In this document: positions 22,291 through 35,559 of the stretch, one piece after another | Layout of the letters: each line of letters opens with the position of its first letter | Position numbering within the stretch: position 1 is the first letter of the stretch | Assembly (NCBI GenBank): GCA_023548195.1 | Contig: JAJHZJ010000009.1 | Coordinates: forward strand, 1,655,501-1,719,500 | DNA from: Bettongia penicillata ogilbyi | Taxonomy: Eukaryota > Chordata > Mammalia > Diprotodontia > Potoroidae | DNA: 64,000 bases | Direction: 5' to 3' | Made by a program: the position numbers and the translations under genes | The notes under the pieces: model-generated | Seen by the model: the letters and a program-made list of their open reading frames with translations, nothing else | What the model was told of the DNA's origin: nothing | The model's database searches: none

Positions 22291-23599
22291 TCTCTCCCCT
22301 GGTAATAGTGAGATGAAATTCCTTATTTCAGACTCTTTATAAACATGGTAAAAAAAAATAGCCATCTATCTGCCTGTACAATATTTGATCATTCATCCTT
22401 TTCATTTATTAAACAAATATTTGTCAAGCATCTACTCATGTCCTTTCTCTGCTTAAAGATTGGTAGGGGAGATGATAGATAAAAATAATTGAAAGATAAG
22501 GCAGTCCAGGACCATTATGATCCAGGATGAGGACTCAGTTGTCCTGAATCCAAGTCTCAGTCCCTCAGTAATCGTTTAATAATAGTTAAGGGAGACAAGT
22601 CAAGTCACCACTCTGGGACTTCAGATGAATGGATCAGACTAAATGGCCTTAAATCGTAAGGAAACAATCGCTTATGAGACTGACCAGCCCTGTCCCAGAA
22701 GCCAATATGTTGGCTATCCTTTCTAGCTCTACTGTTCCCTACAACTGTAGGGGCAACTAGAGCTGTGTGAGTGGTGTCAAGAACACCCAAGTTCAAATTT
22801 GACCTCAGATAATTGAGGGCTAGTCATGCTGTCTGCCTCAGTTTCCTCAACTTATAAAATGGGGGAAATAAGACCTGCTTTTCAGAAATATTGTGAAAAT
22901 CCAATGAGGTAATATTTGTAAAGTGTTTTGTAAAGTGCTCAGTGCCTGGCACATAGTAGGTGCTTAATAGATTCTTGTTTCCTTCCATCTTCCTTTATCA
23001 GCTCATGACCTTGTCTCCTTTTCCGAAAAAAAAAAAAAAAAAAATTGAGCCCATAAGTTCTGAACTCCCTCATTGTCCCTGATATCCATTCCCTCTTTTC
23101 CTTCCGTCTCCGAAGACCAGGTAGTCCTTGCCAAGGGTATCCAAGCCTTCCCTCTCCCCTTTGGGAGGTGCCTCATCTTTTTCATAGTAATAGTAACCAT
23201 AATATCTCACCTTTATATAATGGTCTAAATTTCTTCATAATTATCCTGAGAAGCGGACATTAAAAGTGCTACCAGTTTACAGGGGAAGAAATGACTTGCA
23301 CGTTGTACTGAGAATATAGTATATACATATATACATACATACACATATATAGCACATAGGTACATATTATGTACATAGTTGTTTGCATGTTGTCTCCTCT
23401 GTTGGAATATTAGTTCCTTAAGGGCAAAAACTTTGTTTTTGCCTTTTTCTCTATCCCAACTAATAGCACAGTCCTTGGCACATGGGAAACATTTAAATCG
23501 TTGTTGACTGACTGACTTGAGTAGGATCACAAAGCTCGTAAATGACAAATTCAAACTGGAGTCTTGTGATCACAATTGCAGCACTCCCCAGCAAGCCAA
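22291..23599. other. Non-coding stretch with one MIR
   Basis: A forward MIR-like SINE lies at about 22745-22985 ('gtctgcctcagtttcctc', 'gtgcctggcacatagtagg'). A poly-A run is at 23027-23043. A TA/CA repeat ('tatatacatatatacatac') is at about 23320-23352. L2-like 3' end text lies near 23390-23515 ('agttccttaagggcaaaaac'). No gene is recognised. Confidence 0.5.
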
Positions 23600-25485
23600 G
23601 CTGCCTCTGCTCTGCCATCCATCCTACCCACTGGTTCCTTCTACACTGCCTACAGCCATGCCTAAGTCACTGGCTGTCTTCAAAAAACAAAAAACCAACC
23701 CATGTCTTAGATCAAGCTGTTGTTGCTTTCTGAAATTCCTAGACAAAATAGCCTACAATCCTTGTTTTTATTTCCTTATTACCCACTTACTCTTCTGCTT
23801 CTTACAAGCAATCTATCTGTAAGCTCTACCTTTCTACTGAAAATTCTCTCCCTCCATTGCTCAATCCAATGACCCTTTCCCAGGTTTCGTTGTTCTTTGT
23901 CCTTTCTGGAGTTATTAATACTGTTGACCACAACCTTTGTCTGGATTATCTCTCTTCTGCTGATTTCCATACATTCCTCTCTTCTAAACTGAACAAGCAT
24001 TTATTAAATAGCTACTATGTGCTAGGCACATAGTGCCCTGAGCACTTTATACACTTCAGCATTTTGCACATTTTATCTCATTATTGGGAGATGGGTCTTA
24101 TTATTATCCCCATGACTACTCCATTTTAGGCTAATTTGCTGGATTAATCCATCAGCCAACCAATCAATAAGCATTTCTCACATACCTACTATGTGCTAGG
24201 CACTGGGCATATGCAAAGGTAAAAGTGAGACACCTCCTGCTTTCAAAGGGCGCAGGTTCTATTGAGTCATCATCCATCTCCTTTCTCCAAGCTTGGATGC
24301 CCTTCAAGACTATTTTCTAAGCCATCTTCCTTTTTCTTTTGCAATAGTCTCTCCCTTGCTGATCTCATCCCCTTCATGTGTAAGCAACTGATTGATATCT
24401 ATATGTCTCACCCTAATTTCTTTTCTCAACACCAGCCCTGAATCAACAGCTGACTGCTGGACTCTTCCTGGAAGCACCTCAGACTCAGTGCATCCAAAAT
24501 GGAGCCCATTAACTTGCCTCCTAATGCTTTCCTTCCTTTAAAATTCCTGATTTCTTTTAAGGATACCTTCATTGTCCCAGTCACCCAACTGGGTGTAACC
24601 TCAGAGTCATTCTTGACCCTTTCTCTCTCTTATTCCCTTTTTCTATCAATTACCATGTCCTGCTGATTCTTCCTTCATGATTATATGTCACATCAGTTCC
24701 CTTCTCTTTACTCATGTGAATGACAACCCAGTCCAGAATAGTATTCTTGTTATTACTTCTCACCTAGACTATTATAATTGCCATCCAAATGGTCTCCTTG
24801 ATTCTTGTCTTTTTTTTCTCTTTCCTACCTATTTTCTATACAACTACCAAAGTAATTTTCTTAAGGGACATGTCTGACCATTGCCCTTCCCTGCCCAAAA
24901 ACCTTCAATGGTCCTCTATCACCTCTAGGATAGACTATATACTCTTTAGGTTGGCACTTAAAGCCATCCATAATCCTGTACCAAACCTCCTTTTCACAGT
25001 CATTTGCTTTCTTATTTCCCTTCATGAACACTATATTCTAGCCTAACTGGACTGCTAACTGTCTCAAGAACTCAACACTTGGCATTTCCCAATTCTTTCC
25101 ATCCACACAGCTGTATACCATGCCTAACACAGCTTCCTTGGTCATCCTTGCCTTTCACTGTTTTTTTTCCCTGAAGGTTCAATTCAGATGGTCTCTTCTC
25201 CAAGTAGCCTCCCCTCATCCTCCCCGCTACTTCCTTTCAGATAAAAGAGTCCATCTTTAAATATCTGTGAACAACTTTGTATGGATCTCTTCTTTTCCAT
25301 CATCACTCCTTACCTTGTATCATATTTTTCTTTGTACCTGTAGTGTACTCCCTCCAGTCTGATTTCAGTACAAGTTTCTTGAAGGCATGGAATGTTTTCT
25401 TTAATCTTTGTATTTTAAGTATCAGCACAGTATCTTGCATATGTTAAGCGCTCAATAAATATTGAATTGAATTGAAAATGAGCAC
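23600..25485 (+). repeat. L2 LINE with ORF2 relic and complete 3' end
   Basis: RT-region text appears near 23640-23660 ('ttctacactgcctacagcc', the YKHA region) and near 23925 ('actgttgaccacaacctttg'). The C-terminal/3'UTR part follows at 24540-25440 ('atgtctgaccattgccc', 'aaaaaccttcaatggtcctc'). It closes with 'aagcgctcaataaatattg' and an 'attga' repeat tail. A composite SINE/L2-end insertion (about 23990-24260) interrupts it. It is fully decayed. Confidence 0.8.
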
Positions 25486-26714
25486 ATATGAAATCATATG
25501 TGCCAAATTATTTATACCTTGTTTATAAACACATATAGTAACAGAATGATAACAGTACACTCTCCTGATCTCTTTTCTATATTTTTGGGAGGACTTTGCT
25601 GCTTTTATTATTAAACTGTAGTAGTCAATGTATATTTTGTTGTTCAAAGTCTACTTGACACAGAACCTTTTCTCCCAGTGATGGATTGTCTCCTGCTTCT
25701 GGATGAGGGGAGAGGATGCCATCTATAAATAGTAGAGAGTCTAAGAAACTGACAATCTTTAAAAGCTTAATAACTTCTGCTTTTATTCCTCTTACAACTT
25801 GTCATCTAGAGAATAAAAAGAGGAGGACTTCACATACAATCAGTCTCATTAAGTTCCATAAAATGCAGTCTGTGGACTGAAAGTGAAAAGTAATTCTGAG
25901 TCATGGTACAAATGCAGCAGTGACCCTGACCAGGCCAATTTGCTTCTCTTAAACTGAGCCTCAGTTTAATGTCTGTGAAATGAAGGAGCTGAACCAGTTG
26001 ACCCTCTGATGTCCCTTCTGATTCTAAATCTGTGATCCTGTGATTCTCACTGAAAAGTCTGAAATCAAGAAAGACTGTCTCTGGGTTCCCAGACTTCCTT
26101 TCAGCACATCTTTTCTTTTTCTTAGTTATCTCTCCCTCATTTTGCTCCAGCTAGGTCTCCCTACTAGGTGTTCGCCCACTCCTAGGGGTAATTGAATTTT
26201 AATGAAGTGCTTGTGAAGATCAAAGAACCTTTGAGACCTGAAGGAATGAATGAATATTTAGTGATGGTGTATTAGTTGTCGGAACAGGAGACATATTTGG
26301 CACATTTTGCCTCTTCAAATCACAACCAGGCCCTGCTTGAAATCTCTGAGTTTTGAGGGAATAGGAGATGAGATTGTGCCTTAAATAGTCCAAGGGCCAG
26401 AGATTGCTCTGTTAAGTGTAATCTCCAACTACACCTTAAGCACACAAGGTTTTGGAAACAATGTTTGGGGAAAGATTTCTTATGATAGGAATTTTTTTTT
26501 CCTTTTTCATTTTTTGCACAAAGCACAAAGTCCTCTCTTCTCCTTATTTTACTTCTTCCTAGGCAAAGTGGATTAACTTATTCCAGAATTGCTCTGGAAT
26601 GAGCAAAGGTAAAGTAATTTGGGGATTTGTTTGTGATTGACGTAGAGCTTGAGGAAGATGAATCTCAGGAGACTGGACTTAGAACTGGAAGAAACCCCAG
26701 AGACCATCTTATGC
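25486..26714. other. Non-coding, one MIR-like SINE
   Basis: A forward MIR-like SINE lies at about 25890-26050 ('gaccaggccaatttgcttc', 'gatgtcccttctgattctaaa'). Elsewhere there are no recognisable repeats, exons or RNA genes. Confidence 0.45.
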
Positions 26715-26920
26715 TGGGGTTCTTAACCTAGAGTCTGCATACTTTCTTTTTTTCTTAACATTTTGATAACTATTTCAATGTAATGAGTTTGCTTTCTAAT
26801 TCTTTGTTATTTATATTATGCATTTAATAGCATTCTGAGCAAGGGGGTGTGTAGGCTTCACTAGATTGTCAGAGTGGTTCAGGACAAGAAAAAAAGATTA
26901 AGAAACTCTGATCTAGTCCA
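26715..26920. mobile_element. hAT-like palindromic relic
   Basis: Opens 'ctggggttcttaacctagag' and closes 'gattaagaaactctgatctag', giving imperfect inverted ends. Inside is 'gtaggcttcactagattgtc', as in the other family members. It is about 200 bp and non-coding. Confidence 0.6.
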
Positions 26921-28584
26921 GAACCCTTATTTTATAGAGGAGGAAACTAAGGCCACAAAAGCTGATAAGAAACAGAGCTGAGACTCCAGTTACAAATCTA
27001 ATATACTAGTATACTACTCTGTCTCCATAATACACAGAGATAACTCTGCTTTCTCTACTGCCAATCAACTTCACCATCAATACCAACCTTTTGGGGAATA
27101 TAGGAGTGTACTGCAGCCAGCCCATATCGCTTGTGGCAACTGATTGTTAAATTTTCAGTATGAGCCGTTGTACGTCAGAAATCAGTCAAGGTGATAAAAC
27201 AGGGCTTGATTGTTTTGTTAATTATCTAGACAAAAAGAAATGGAGAAAATACTAATGTTACAAATTAAACATAAAGCTGTGTCATAATATAGTTTTGTTT
27301 TTTAGTGAGGGAGGGGCTGGTTGTTAAACATTTTACCAGGATACCATTGACTGGGGTTTCATGGTATCACTTTCATGCAGGGGCAGCATATAAAACAGAT
27401 GTTCCTGGTGCAGGAATTTTGCATGGATGGGATGTGTAAAGATGTAAATTACCAGTGAGAGGAATTTTCTGCTGAAGCCTGAGCATCCCCAAATCAGGAT
27501 GCACATTCCATGGATGTTTGTGGACAGTAGAAAGAACCTGGGGTCTGGAGACAGTGGGTGGAGGTGTAAGCCCCAACTCTGCCACTCACTGCTTGCATCA
27601 CCTTGGAGGGAGCTGGGTCAAATGAGCTAAAAAGCTCCATTTCAGCTCTAACACTTTGATCTGACTGTAAAGATGTAAAAGGACTTTTGTTTACCTACTT
27701 CCCAGCTGAGACTGAGAATCAGGATCTGACTGTATATTCAATAGAGGTGATTTACAATGACCACTGATTCCATTTTTCATAGGTTTTTGAATAATGCATT
27801 TGGCCTCCACTTGGTTTTTTTAACCACTTATTAATAATACTAGAATATGACTCCCATGTCACATTTTGGTGATGGGGCTCTTAATCTGCTGCTGTGTTCA
27901 AATATTTTGAAATATGTTACTTATGCCTATTCAGACAGCAGGGGAAATATTATCTTATGAAGGAGAATGAGAATAAATTTTCTGATGCATATAAGTAGTT
28001 TCAGGCATGCCACAAGAGGTGTTACAGCACAAGTCATCTCCACTGAGCAGTGGCTACAGGGGCTGCTACATGTCCTTGCTCTGTCACTAGCTACATGTCA
28101 CTAATGTTGGGAAGTCGCCCTCTCTGTGCCTGAGTTACTTCACGTAGAAAACAAAGCATTTGGACTCAACTGTGCTTCTGGGTTCTTCTATTGCTTCCTC
28201 CTCCTGTCCTGTCCCCATGATCCTAACCCTTTCCCTCTGGCTGATCCCACCAGTACATGTAGATCCTCAGATCCAATTCTGCCAGGGCATTTTTTCCTCT
28301 ACTCCCAAGTGCTTTCGGCTGGTTTTGGTAATTATTATGTGGAATGGCTTACCCATCCACATTATACTTTAACACTTCCCCTCTTTGCCATTCACATTAA
28401 GTCTGAGGAATAAATGATTAACAGGGGTTGGTCTTATGAATATAAGTGAGTTCACAACAGCTAACCTTTTATTGTCAGGCAGATCCAGGCATAGGTAACC
28501 TCGCTGTGGTCCAGTCTACTGTAAGTAGAAATGTATATTTGAAGGGGTCTTGGGGGGTGGGGAGGGGAAAGAAAGTAAAATATC
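26921..28584. other. Unrecognised non-coding sequence
   Basis: This is the longest stretch in the left half without clear repeats. Open frames are at most 95 codons and have no recognisable domain. I see no splice-bounded exon that I can support. Confidence 0.4.
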
Positions 28585-28840
28585 CATTTAAATAGGTCTT
28601 ACTATGTGCCAGGTACTATGGTAAAAACTTTACAAATATCTCCTTTGATTGTCACAACAACCCTAAGATGTAGGTGCTGTTATTAGCACCATTTTACAGT
28701 TGGGGAAATTGAGGCAAACAGTGGTTAAGTGCCTTGCTTAGGGTCACACAGCTAGTAAGTGAATAGGAGCAGATTTGAACTCAGGTCTTCCTGACTTCAA
28801 GTCTCTTGCTCCATCTACTGTGCCACTTAGCTGCCTTTTC
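28585..28840 (-). repeat. MIR-type SINE, near full length
   Basis: Clear reverse order: 'tactatgtgccaggtactatgg', 'gtcacaacaaccctaag', 'cattttacagttggggaaattg', 'gggtcacacagctagtaag', 'tttgaactcaggtcttcctg', 'tgtgccacttagctgcct'. Confidence 0.85.
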
Positions 28841-30759
28841 CCTTTCTGACCATTAGAATAGAACCATAGAGGATTCACAAGGATAGCCCTCTCAGTCCTC
28901 TGACACCCCCATTACCAACCACCTTCACTTGACAATTTGCATCACGCTCCTCTTTCAAAGTAAGGACCGGAGCAAGGACAACTTCCTCTTTTTCCTTCCT
29001 TTATTTCCCTGCCTCCCACACTCCTACACCCCTACCCCCTACACACACACATACACAGCAAGCTTCCCTTTGGTCACTCAGTCTTCTTCATGTGACCTTC
29101 CCTCCCTCCAACCTATCGAAATCATATCTATCATGATCATGTGTCATAGTTACTTGTCCGTGTTTCGTCCCTTAATTACACTGTAAACCCTTTGGGGAAA
29201 AAAAACTGTTTTACTTAGGAAGTCCCTATTCTGGGTTTTCAGAGAGACACAGATACAAAGCAGATGAGGGAAGAAAGAGGAGAGGCGATAAATTCATGAG
29301 GTGCTAGTGCAGTAGCACATTCTGCTCCAGGAGATCACTCCTTAAGCAGGTCAGATTCAGACGAGGCTTCAGCTGCACTTGATTATATTAAGTCTGGAGT
29401 AGCAGTGCCCTTTCTTTCCAATGGGCTGACCACTGAATACCTAGTGAGCCTCTGCTCATCCTGCAATGCCTAGGGCTCCAAAGTTCTCAGGTTTCCCCCA
29501 TCCCTAAAGGCTTCTGCTTCCCATGATCCTTCAATTGTTCCTTTAAGTGGGAAAAAAAAGAAACACAACTAGATTTCCCATCAGCTTCCTTGGCCATAAG
29601 GAGCTACATCTACCTTTGTATGTTCTTACAGGCTTAATCAATGCTTGAATTGAATCTTTCAAGGACGTAACTCATTTTGCTTCCTCCAAGTCTTTGCTTG
29701 ACACTCATGGCCTAATTGATGTCTCCATCTCTGAACTCTTTTATTTCTTATCATGGGCACATAATATTTCATATTTTTCTCAAAAGAAAGAAACTAATTT
29801 TCACATATATATGTTTTGTCCCTCTACTGAAACTATGAACTTGAGAGAAGAATTAAAATTGAATATTATTCTGTAATTCATAGATTTCCAAAGTGGGTGA
29901 CACTGTCCTCTGAGGGCTGCTGGAATGATAGGGATGGGGAGGGTAATAGTAACTTGGGTGCAATTGGGGGGCATTGAATAAAAATAACAGGGTGGTACAA
30001 GCATAAAGAAAGAAGAAAATTTTGAAAAATTGTTTGTACATGTTTTATATGCTAGGTAACAGAATTAAAGTTGTAGTGATTACATTATTTTCCAAATAAG
30101 CACACAAAAAGTGGTCAAATCCACCAAGAGGTCTTAACAAGCAAGTGTTGACAGGCGAGCATTGTCTGCATTGTCAGAAAGTCCAGAATGTATTGGCAGG
30201 AATATGTGCTTGGAATGACTTGTTTACAACATGATATCATATGGTCATCTGATAATATTGGATTATCAAAATTTCAGTGTAGGAAAACCCCCACAAATTT
30301 ACAATAAAGTATTAAATTTAAAATGCATCATTGAAAAAATGTATTTCATATTTTTTGGAAATGATGCAATTCAAAAATAAAACCATTAAAGGGTTAAAGA
30401 AAGTAGATTTCTGGGGGGGCATGCTGAGTAAATTTTTTTGAAAAGGGGGTGGTGGACCAAATGAGTTTGGAACCTCTATATCTTTTAGAGCATCAATCAT
30501 GGAGAGAAGCACATAGTAGGCATTTGGAAATTAAACATTAAATTGAATCAAAAACTACTTCCTTTAGAAAAATTCAGATTCAACCAGCACTTGTGAAGCA
30601 TCTTCTATGTGTAAATTCAAATGCAGCAGGGAATAGTGTCTAGGGTACCAACCTTGGAATCAGGAAGACCTTGGTGCAAGTCCTGAATCCAATACCTACT
30701 AGCTGTGTAACCATGGATAAGTGGCTTGATCTCTCAGTATCCCAGTCAACTATCTGAGG
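28841..30759. other. Non-coding, mostly unrecognised
   Basis: An AC-rich patch is at 29040-29057. A decayed forward MIR-like piece lies at about 30625-30740 ('tcaggaagaccttggtgcaag'). No exon or RNA gene is recognised. Confidence 0.4.
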
Positions 30760-31775
30760 CAGAGGATCCTAGCCAGGGATTGGAAGACATCCAAAGCATC
30801 CAAGGATAGATTTCAAGGGATCTATGAAATTACACTGGAAAAATTACTTTTTAAAATTTTAATAGATTAGTTTCCTTTGTAATCCTCTATTTTGTATTCT
30901 ATGCCTTTAAAAACTGTTCTGCAGTATTCATAGTTGGTGGAGTTGTGAACCTATCCCATCATTCTGAAGAGCAATTTGAAACTATGCCCAAAGGACTATA
31001 AAACTGCATATTCTTTGACCCAACAATACCACTGCTAGGTCTGTATCCCAAAGAGATCATAAAACAGGGAAAGGGACCCACATGTACAAAAATATTTGTA
31101 GCAGCTCTTTTTGTAGTGACAAAGAATGGGAAGTTGAGGGGATGCCCATCAATTGGGGAATGGCTGAACAAGTTGTGGTATATGAATATAATGGAATACT
31201 ATTGTTCTATAAGAAATGATGAGCAAGTAAACTTCAGAAAAACCTGGACTTACATAAACTGATGCTGAGTGAGCTGAGCAGAACCAGGAAAAAAACTTAC
31301 ACAGTAACAGCAACATTGTTGATGGTGCAACTTTGATACGCTTAGCTCTTCTTAGCAATACAGTGATCTAAGACAACTCCAAAAGACTGATGGTGGAAAT
31401 ATTATATCCGCATCCAGAGAAAAGAACTAAGGAATCTGAATCCAGAGTGAAGCATGCTATTTTCTCTCTTTTTTTTCTTTCTTGTGGTTTTCCCCTTTTG
31501 TTCTGATTCTTCTTTTACAACATGACTAAGGTGGAAATAGATTTAATATGATTATACATGTATAGACTATATCAGATTAAATGCTGTCTTGGGGAGGGGG
31601 AAAGAGAGGGAGGGAGACAAATTTGAATTCAAAATCTCATAAAAGTGAATTAATTTTTAATTAATTAATTTGTTAGCTAAAATAAAAACATTGCTCTAAG
31701 AAAGTATCCATAGGCTATACCAGATTGCCATAGGGATCTCTGTATGACACAAGAAAAGCTAAGAACCTCTGCTCT
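30760..31775. mobile_element. hAT-like relic split by an L1 insertion
   Basis: The left part (30760-30930, 'gatcctagccagggattgg', 'agggatctatgaaattacac') and the right part (31683-31775, 'agaaagtatccataggctat', 'agctaagaacctctgctc') together match the palindromic family seen at 26715-26920. The L1 fragment lies between them. Confidence 0.55.
30930..31682 (+). mobile_element. L1 3' end, 5'-truncated
   Basis: Begins 'atagttggtggagttgtgaac', then 'ccaacaataccactgctagg', 'atcaattggggaatggctg', 'aatggaatactattgttc', 'ctgagtgagctgagcagaac', ending in the 3'UTR ('gctgtcttggggaggggg', then an A/T-rich tail). The text corresponds to the C-terminal ORF2 and 3'UTR of marsupial L1. The flanks (about 30908-30935 and 31683-31712) are imperfectly similar, consistent with an aged target-site duplication. 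Confidence 0.8.
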
Positions 31776-31784
31776 AAACTATTT

Positions 31785-33950
31785 CTCAGTGATCTCATTA
31801 ACTTCCTTGGTTCAACTACTATCTCTATACAGATGACTCCCAGACTTGTATATCTAGGAAAGAAAGGGGAAGAGAATAAATATTTATATACTGCCTACTC
31901 TGTTCCAGACACTGTGCTAAGTACTTTACAAGGATCCTCACAACAACTCTATGATGTAGATACTGTCATTATCCTAGGTTTTAGAGAAAATGGAGGTAAA
32001 CAGAGGTTAAGTGACTTATCCAGGATCACACAGCTAGTACATGTCTGGAGCAGGATTTGAACTTAGGTCTTTCTGACTCCAGACCCAGTGCTCAATCCAC
32101 TGAACCACCTAGCTACCTATCTATCCAATCCTAGTCTCTCTCCTGAGTTCAGTCCCACTTTAGCAAACACCTATTAAACCGTTAAGACTGGTTGTTCCAT
32201 GGGCATTTCAAACTCAACATGGTCAAAAGAAAACTTTTCCGCCTAGCCCATTTGTCTGCTGAATTTCCCTATTTCTGTCAAGGGCGCAATCATCTTTCCA
32301 GTTATCAGGTTGAAAACCTGAGAATCATCCTTGTTTCTCCAATAATGTGGCCACTGGCCTCCTTCTTGCTTGGTCACTTCTTGTCTTGGGCTGCTGTAAT
32401 AGACTTTTGATACATCTGGCTGCTTCTATTCATGTCTGTGGCTACCTCTCCTGGACCAGCCTTTCTGTTGACCTCCATTCTCATGTCTCCATCTTCCTTT
32501 CAGACATCTCAAACTGATATCTAGTAGATATCTTAAATGGAATATGTCCAAAACAGAACTCATCAGTTTTCCCCTTCTCCTACCTTTCCTATTTCTGTAG
32601 AAGGCAACACTATTTGCCAGTCCCTCGGGCTTGCAACATGGATGTCACCCTCAACTCCTCATTCTTTCTCACCCTAATATGCAATCTGATGTCAAGTCTC
32701 ACTGATTTCATCTTTGCAGTGTCTCCCAAATATGCCTCCTTCTCTCCTCTGAAACTGCTGCCATTCAGAGCCTCATTGCTTCATGTCTGGACCACTGTAG
32801 TAAATAGCCTGCTCTTGGTTCTTCCTGCCTCTAGCCTTTCCCCACTCTACCCTGTCCTCTACTCAGACACCAGAGTGATTTTCCTAAAGCATGGCTACAA
32901 CCACATCACTTCCCTGTTCTCAGTAAATGCCAGACTCAGAATCAAATGCCAAATCCTCTGTTCGGTTTTCAAAGCCCTTTATAACAGTCTCCTCTTATCT
33001 CTCCAGTCTTCTTACAGGTATTCCTGCGTACTCTTCAGCCTAGTGACACTGGTCTAGCGATTCCACAAACCAGACTCTCCACTTCTTAGCTCCAAGAATT
33101 TTCTCTGATCATTCTCCCTGCCGGGAATGTTCTGCCTCCTCATCTCCACCTACTATCACTGACTCCTTTTAAGTCCCAAGTAAAATCTATTTTCTATAGG
33201 ATTGTGCCTCTCAGTGATTTTCTATTTATATGGGATATATCTTGTTTGTCAGTATGTATTTGCATGTTGTCTCCCCCCATTAGACTGTGGAATCCTTGAG
33301 GACAGGGATTGTTTTTTGCTTCCTTTTGTATCTCCAGCACTTAGCATAGTGCCTGACACATGGTAGGTGCTTCATAAATGTTTACTGACTTTACTGACTC
33401 AAGTCTCCAAGCCATCTTCCATATCAAGTGACATTTGTAAATCTTAGGTCTGTCTACATCATTTCCCGACTCAGTAAATTCCAGTGACTCCTTATGACCT
33501 TTAGGAGCAAATACAAACCCACCTGTTAGGAACTGAAAGCCCTTCACAGCCTAGTTCCATCCACCTTGCTTTCTCAGGCTTATCACTCCCCTTGCTGTTC
33601 CTCACACATGAAATTCCATCCCCTATCTACATTCATTTGCATAGACTATCTCCCCTGCCTCGAATGCACTCGCTCCTCATCTCTAGTCTCCTTTAAGGCT
33701 TAGCTCAGCCATCTCCTCCCACACATGAAGTTTTTTCTAATCTCCCCAACTGCTAGCACCTCCTCCCAAAGATGTGACCTTATAGTTATTAATATTTACA
33801 TGTGTACAGATTGTTTTCCCTGATATAATATAAGCTCCTTGAGGACAGGGATTGTTTCATTTTTCTATTTTTATCTGGAGATACAAATAGTAAGAGGCGT
33901 GTGGTAAATACTTAAAAAATACTTCTTGTTTGGTTGATTGAAATGTATAC
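31785..33950 (+). repeat. Nested L2 LINE copies
   Basis: Copy A covers 31785-32460 (RT text 'tctctatacagatgactccc' encodes the YTDDSQ-like motif) and resumes with its 3' end at about 33400-33950 ('ctccttgaggacagggattg'). Copy B covers about 32460-33398. It repeats the RT segment ('cagacatctcaaactgatatc', 'tatgtccaaaacagaactc') and ends 'cacatggtaggtgcttcataa'. B therefore appears inserted into A. A MIR-type SINE (31868-32125) interrupts A. Confidence 0.75.
31868..32125 (-). repeat. MIR-type SINE inside L2
   Basis: Reverse MIR order: 'ttccagacactgtgctaag', 'ctcacaacaactctatgatg', 'gatcacacagctagtacatg', 'gacccagtgctcaatccactg', 'accacctagctacc'. Confidence 0.8.
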
Positions 33951-34570
33951 TACGTGTAAGACATTGTGTTAGATACTGTTCATGCCATGACAAAAATAAA
34001 AAGCAGACTCTGTACTCAAGGAGCTTGAATTCTGTGGGAATCAATAACATGTATCCATAAGTAAATGCAGGACAATTTGAGGACAGAGTAGGCACAAACA
34101 GCTGGGGGAAAGATGAGACATAAGGAACCCTGGGAGAAGCCATGGATTCTATGGAGGTTTGGGCAGGGAGAGAATGCATTGCAGGGCAGGGGACAGCCTG
34201 TGCAAAGCCATCAAGGCAGGAAATGAAATTCTGAGTTTGAGAAACAGCAAGAAAAGGGTGACAGATTAGCATTTTAAAGAGCCTTGGTAAACTTGGGAAA
34301 AGCAGGTGCAATCAAGTGATGGGGTCAGAGGCCAATCTAGTGTACATAGAAGGGATCAGTGTGAAATTAGTCTGCAAAGTTAGGCTTTAGCCAGATTGTG
34401 GAGAGCTGTAAAGGTCAAGGTAAGGAATTTGCATTTCTCTTGGAAGCAAACATGGGGTCATTGAAGAGTTTTGAGCCGGGCCTTTCAGGAAGATTATTTT
34501 GGTAGCTGTATTGAGGATGGCTTGGAGAAGGGAGACTCTGGAAGTGGAGAGGTCAATTAGTATAGTAGTT
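33945..34570 (-). repeat. L2 LINE 3' portion, minus strand
   Basis: Antisense L2 3' region: 'gtgtaagacattgtgttag', 'actctgtactcaaggagc', 'gattgtggagagctgtaaagg', 'ggaagattattttggtagctg', 'gaggatggcttggagaagg'. It abuts the + strand L2 that ends at 33950, giving a tail-to-tail pair. Confidence 0.7.
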
Positions 34571-35559
34571 TCCAAACTTTCTGTAGTGATATCCACTTTT
34601 TTTAACAACAGAAAAAAATTATGTACCCCTCACTTTTCATAAAGCAACCCACACAAATAATTTTCTTATATCATATCATATTCAAATAAAATTATTAATT
34701 TATTACCATTTTACAGTACACAAATCTTAAAGATAGAATAAAAATGCTGTGTAAAATAAATAATTGATTGTAGATTTAGAGATGCAAGGTCTTTGTTCAT
34801 CTAGTCCAACTTCCTTTATTTTGCAATTGAAGAAACTGAGGGCTAGAGAGCATGAGTGATTTGCCCAGTCATACAGATAGTGAGTGACTGAAGTAGAATT
34901 TCAACCTTGATTCCACTTCTACCATGTTTTCTACTTCCACAATGCTCCCCAAAGGCAAAGGGGAATCTTAAGCTCTCTGGGCTGGCACATACTATGTACC
35001 TAGGATCAGTAGTAAGAGGAATACGCTGAGTTGTAGCCCCACCTCAGAATTGTCCCCCAGAATGCTGGGCTTGAGCAGGTTTTTTGCAGTAGATAGCAGG
35101 AATCTTCTTCACTCTGGGAGAGGGATACAGGGAGATCCAGGACAAAATGCAGAGAGTCAACTTAAGAAAAACTCCTGGAGTAGCAGTACCCCGGTGTTTG
35201 ACATCTGGGAAGCATTCCCAGGCCTTCATATCCACAAGGGGAAGCATGGATCCCCTCACACATCTGCATGGTAGGTGTCAGATTGATTGGTTATAGGGTC
35301 ATACTACTACCATAAGTACCCATTCCACCCTTGGACAATCCTAGTCCTTTCTCTGTGGGCCTGGGGCTTCTGCTTAGAAGGTGAGAAGAAAGCAGATACT
35401 TATGGGATGGGGGAGCTAATAAGAATTACTGCTCTGGCCCTGCCTACCCACACACAAGTCATCCACCCACAGCCTGAGAGTGCTTCTGCCACCCACTAAC
35501 AGTTGCAGTGAATTTTCCTTGCCAGTCTCATTTTTGTTGACTTTGAGTTAAACTGTTTT
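34571..35559. other. Non-coding stretch with repeat relics
   Basis: 34575-34745 has repeat-like text ('tagtttccaaactttctgtag', 'atgtacccctcac') of a class I cannot name. A decayed reverse MIR-like piece is at about 34770-34930 ('ttgaagaaactgagggctag'). From 34931 to 35559 nothing is recognised. Confidence 0.4.

Noticed and set aside
32614..33057. 147-codon + strand open frame
   Set aside because: It lies in L2 RT/3' text and the frame does not keep RT motifs. It is a chance opening in a decayed LINE.
33871..34311. 146-codon minus-strand open frame
   Set aside because: It spans the junction of two opposed L2 ends, so it cannot be a real conserved protein.
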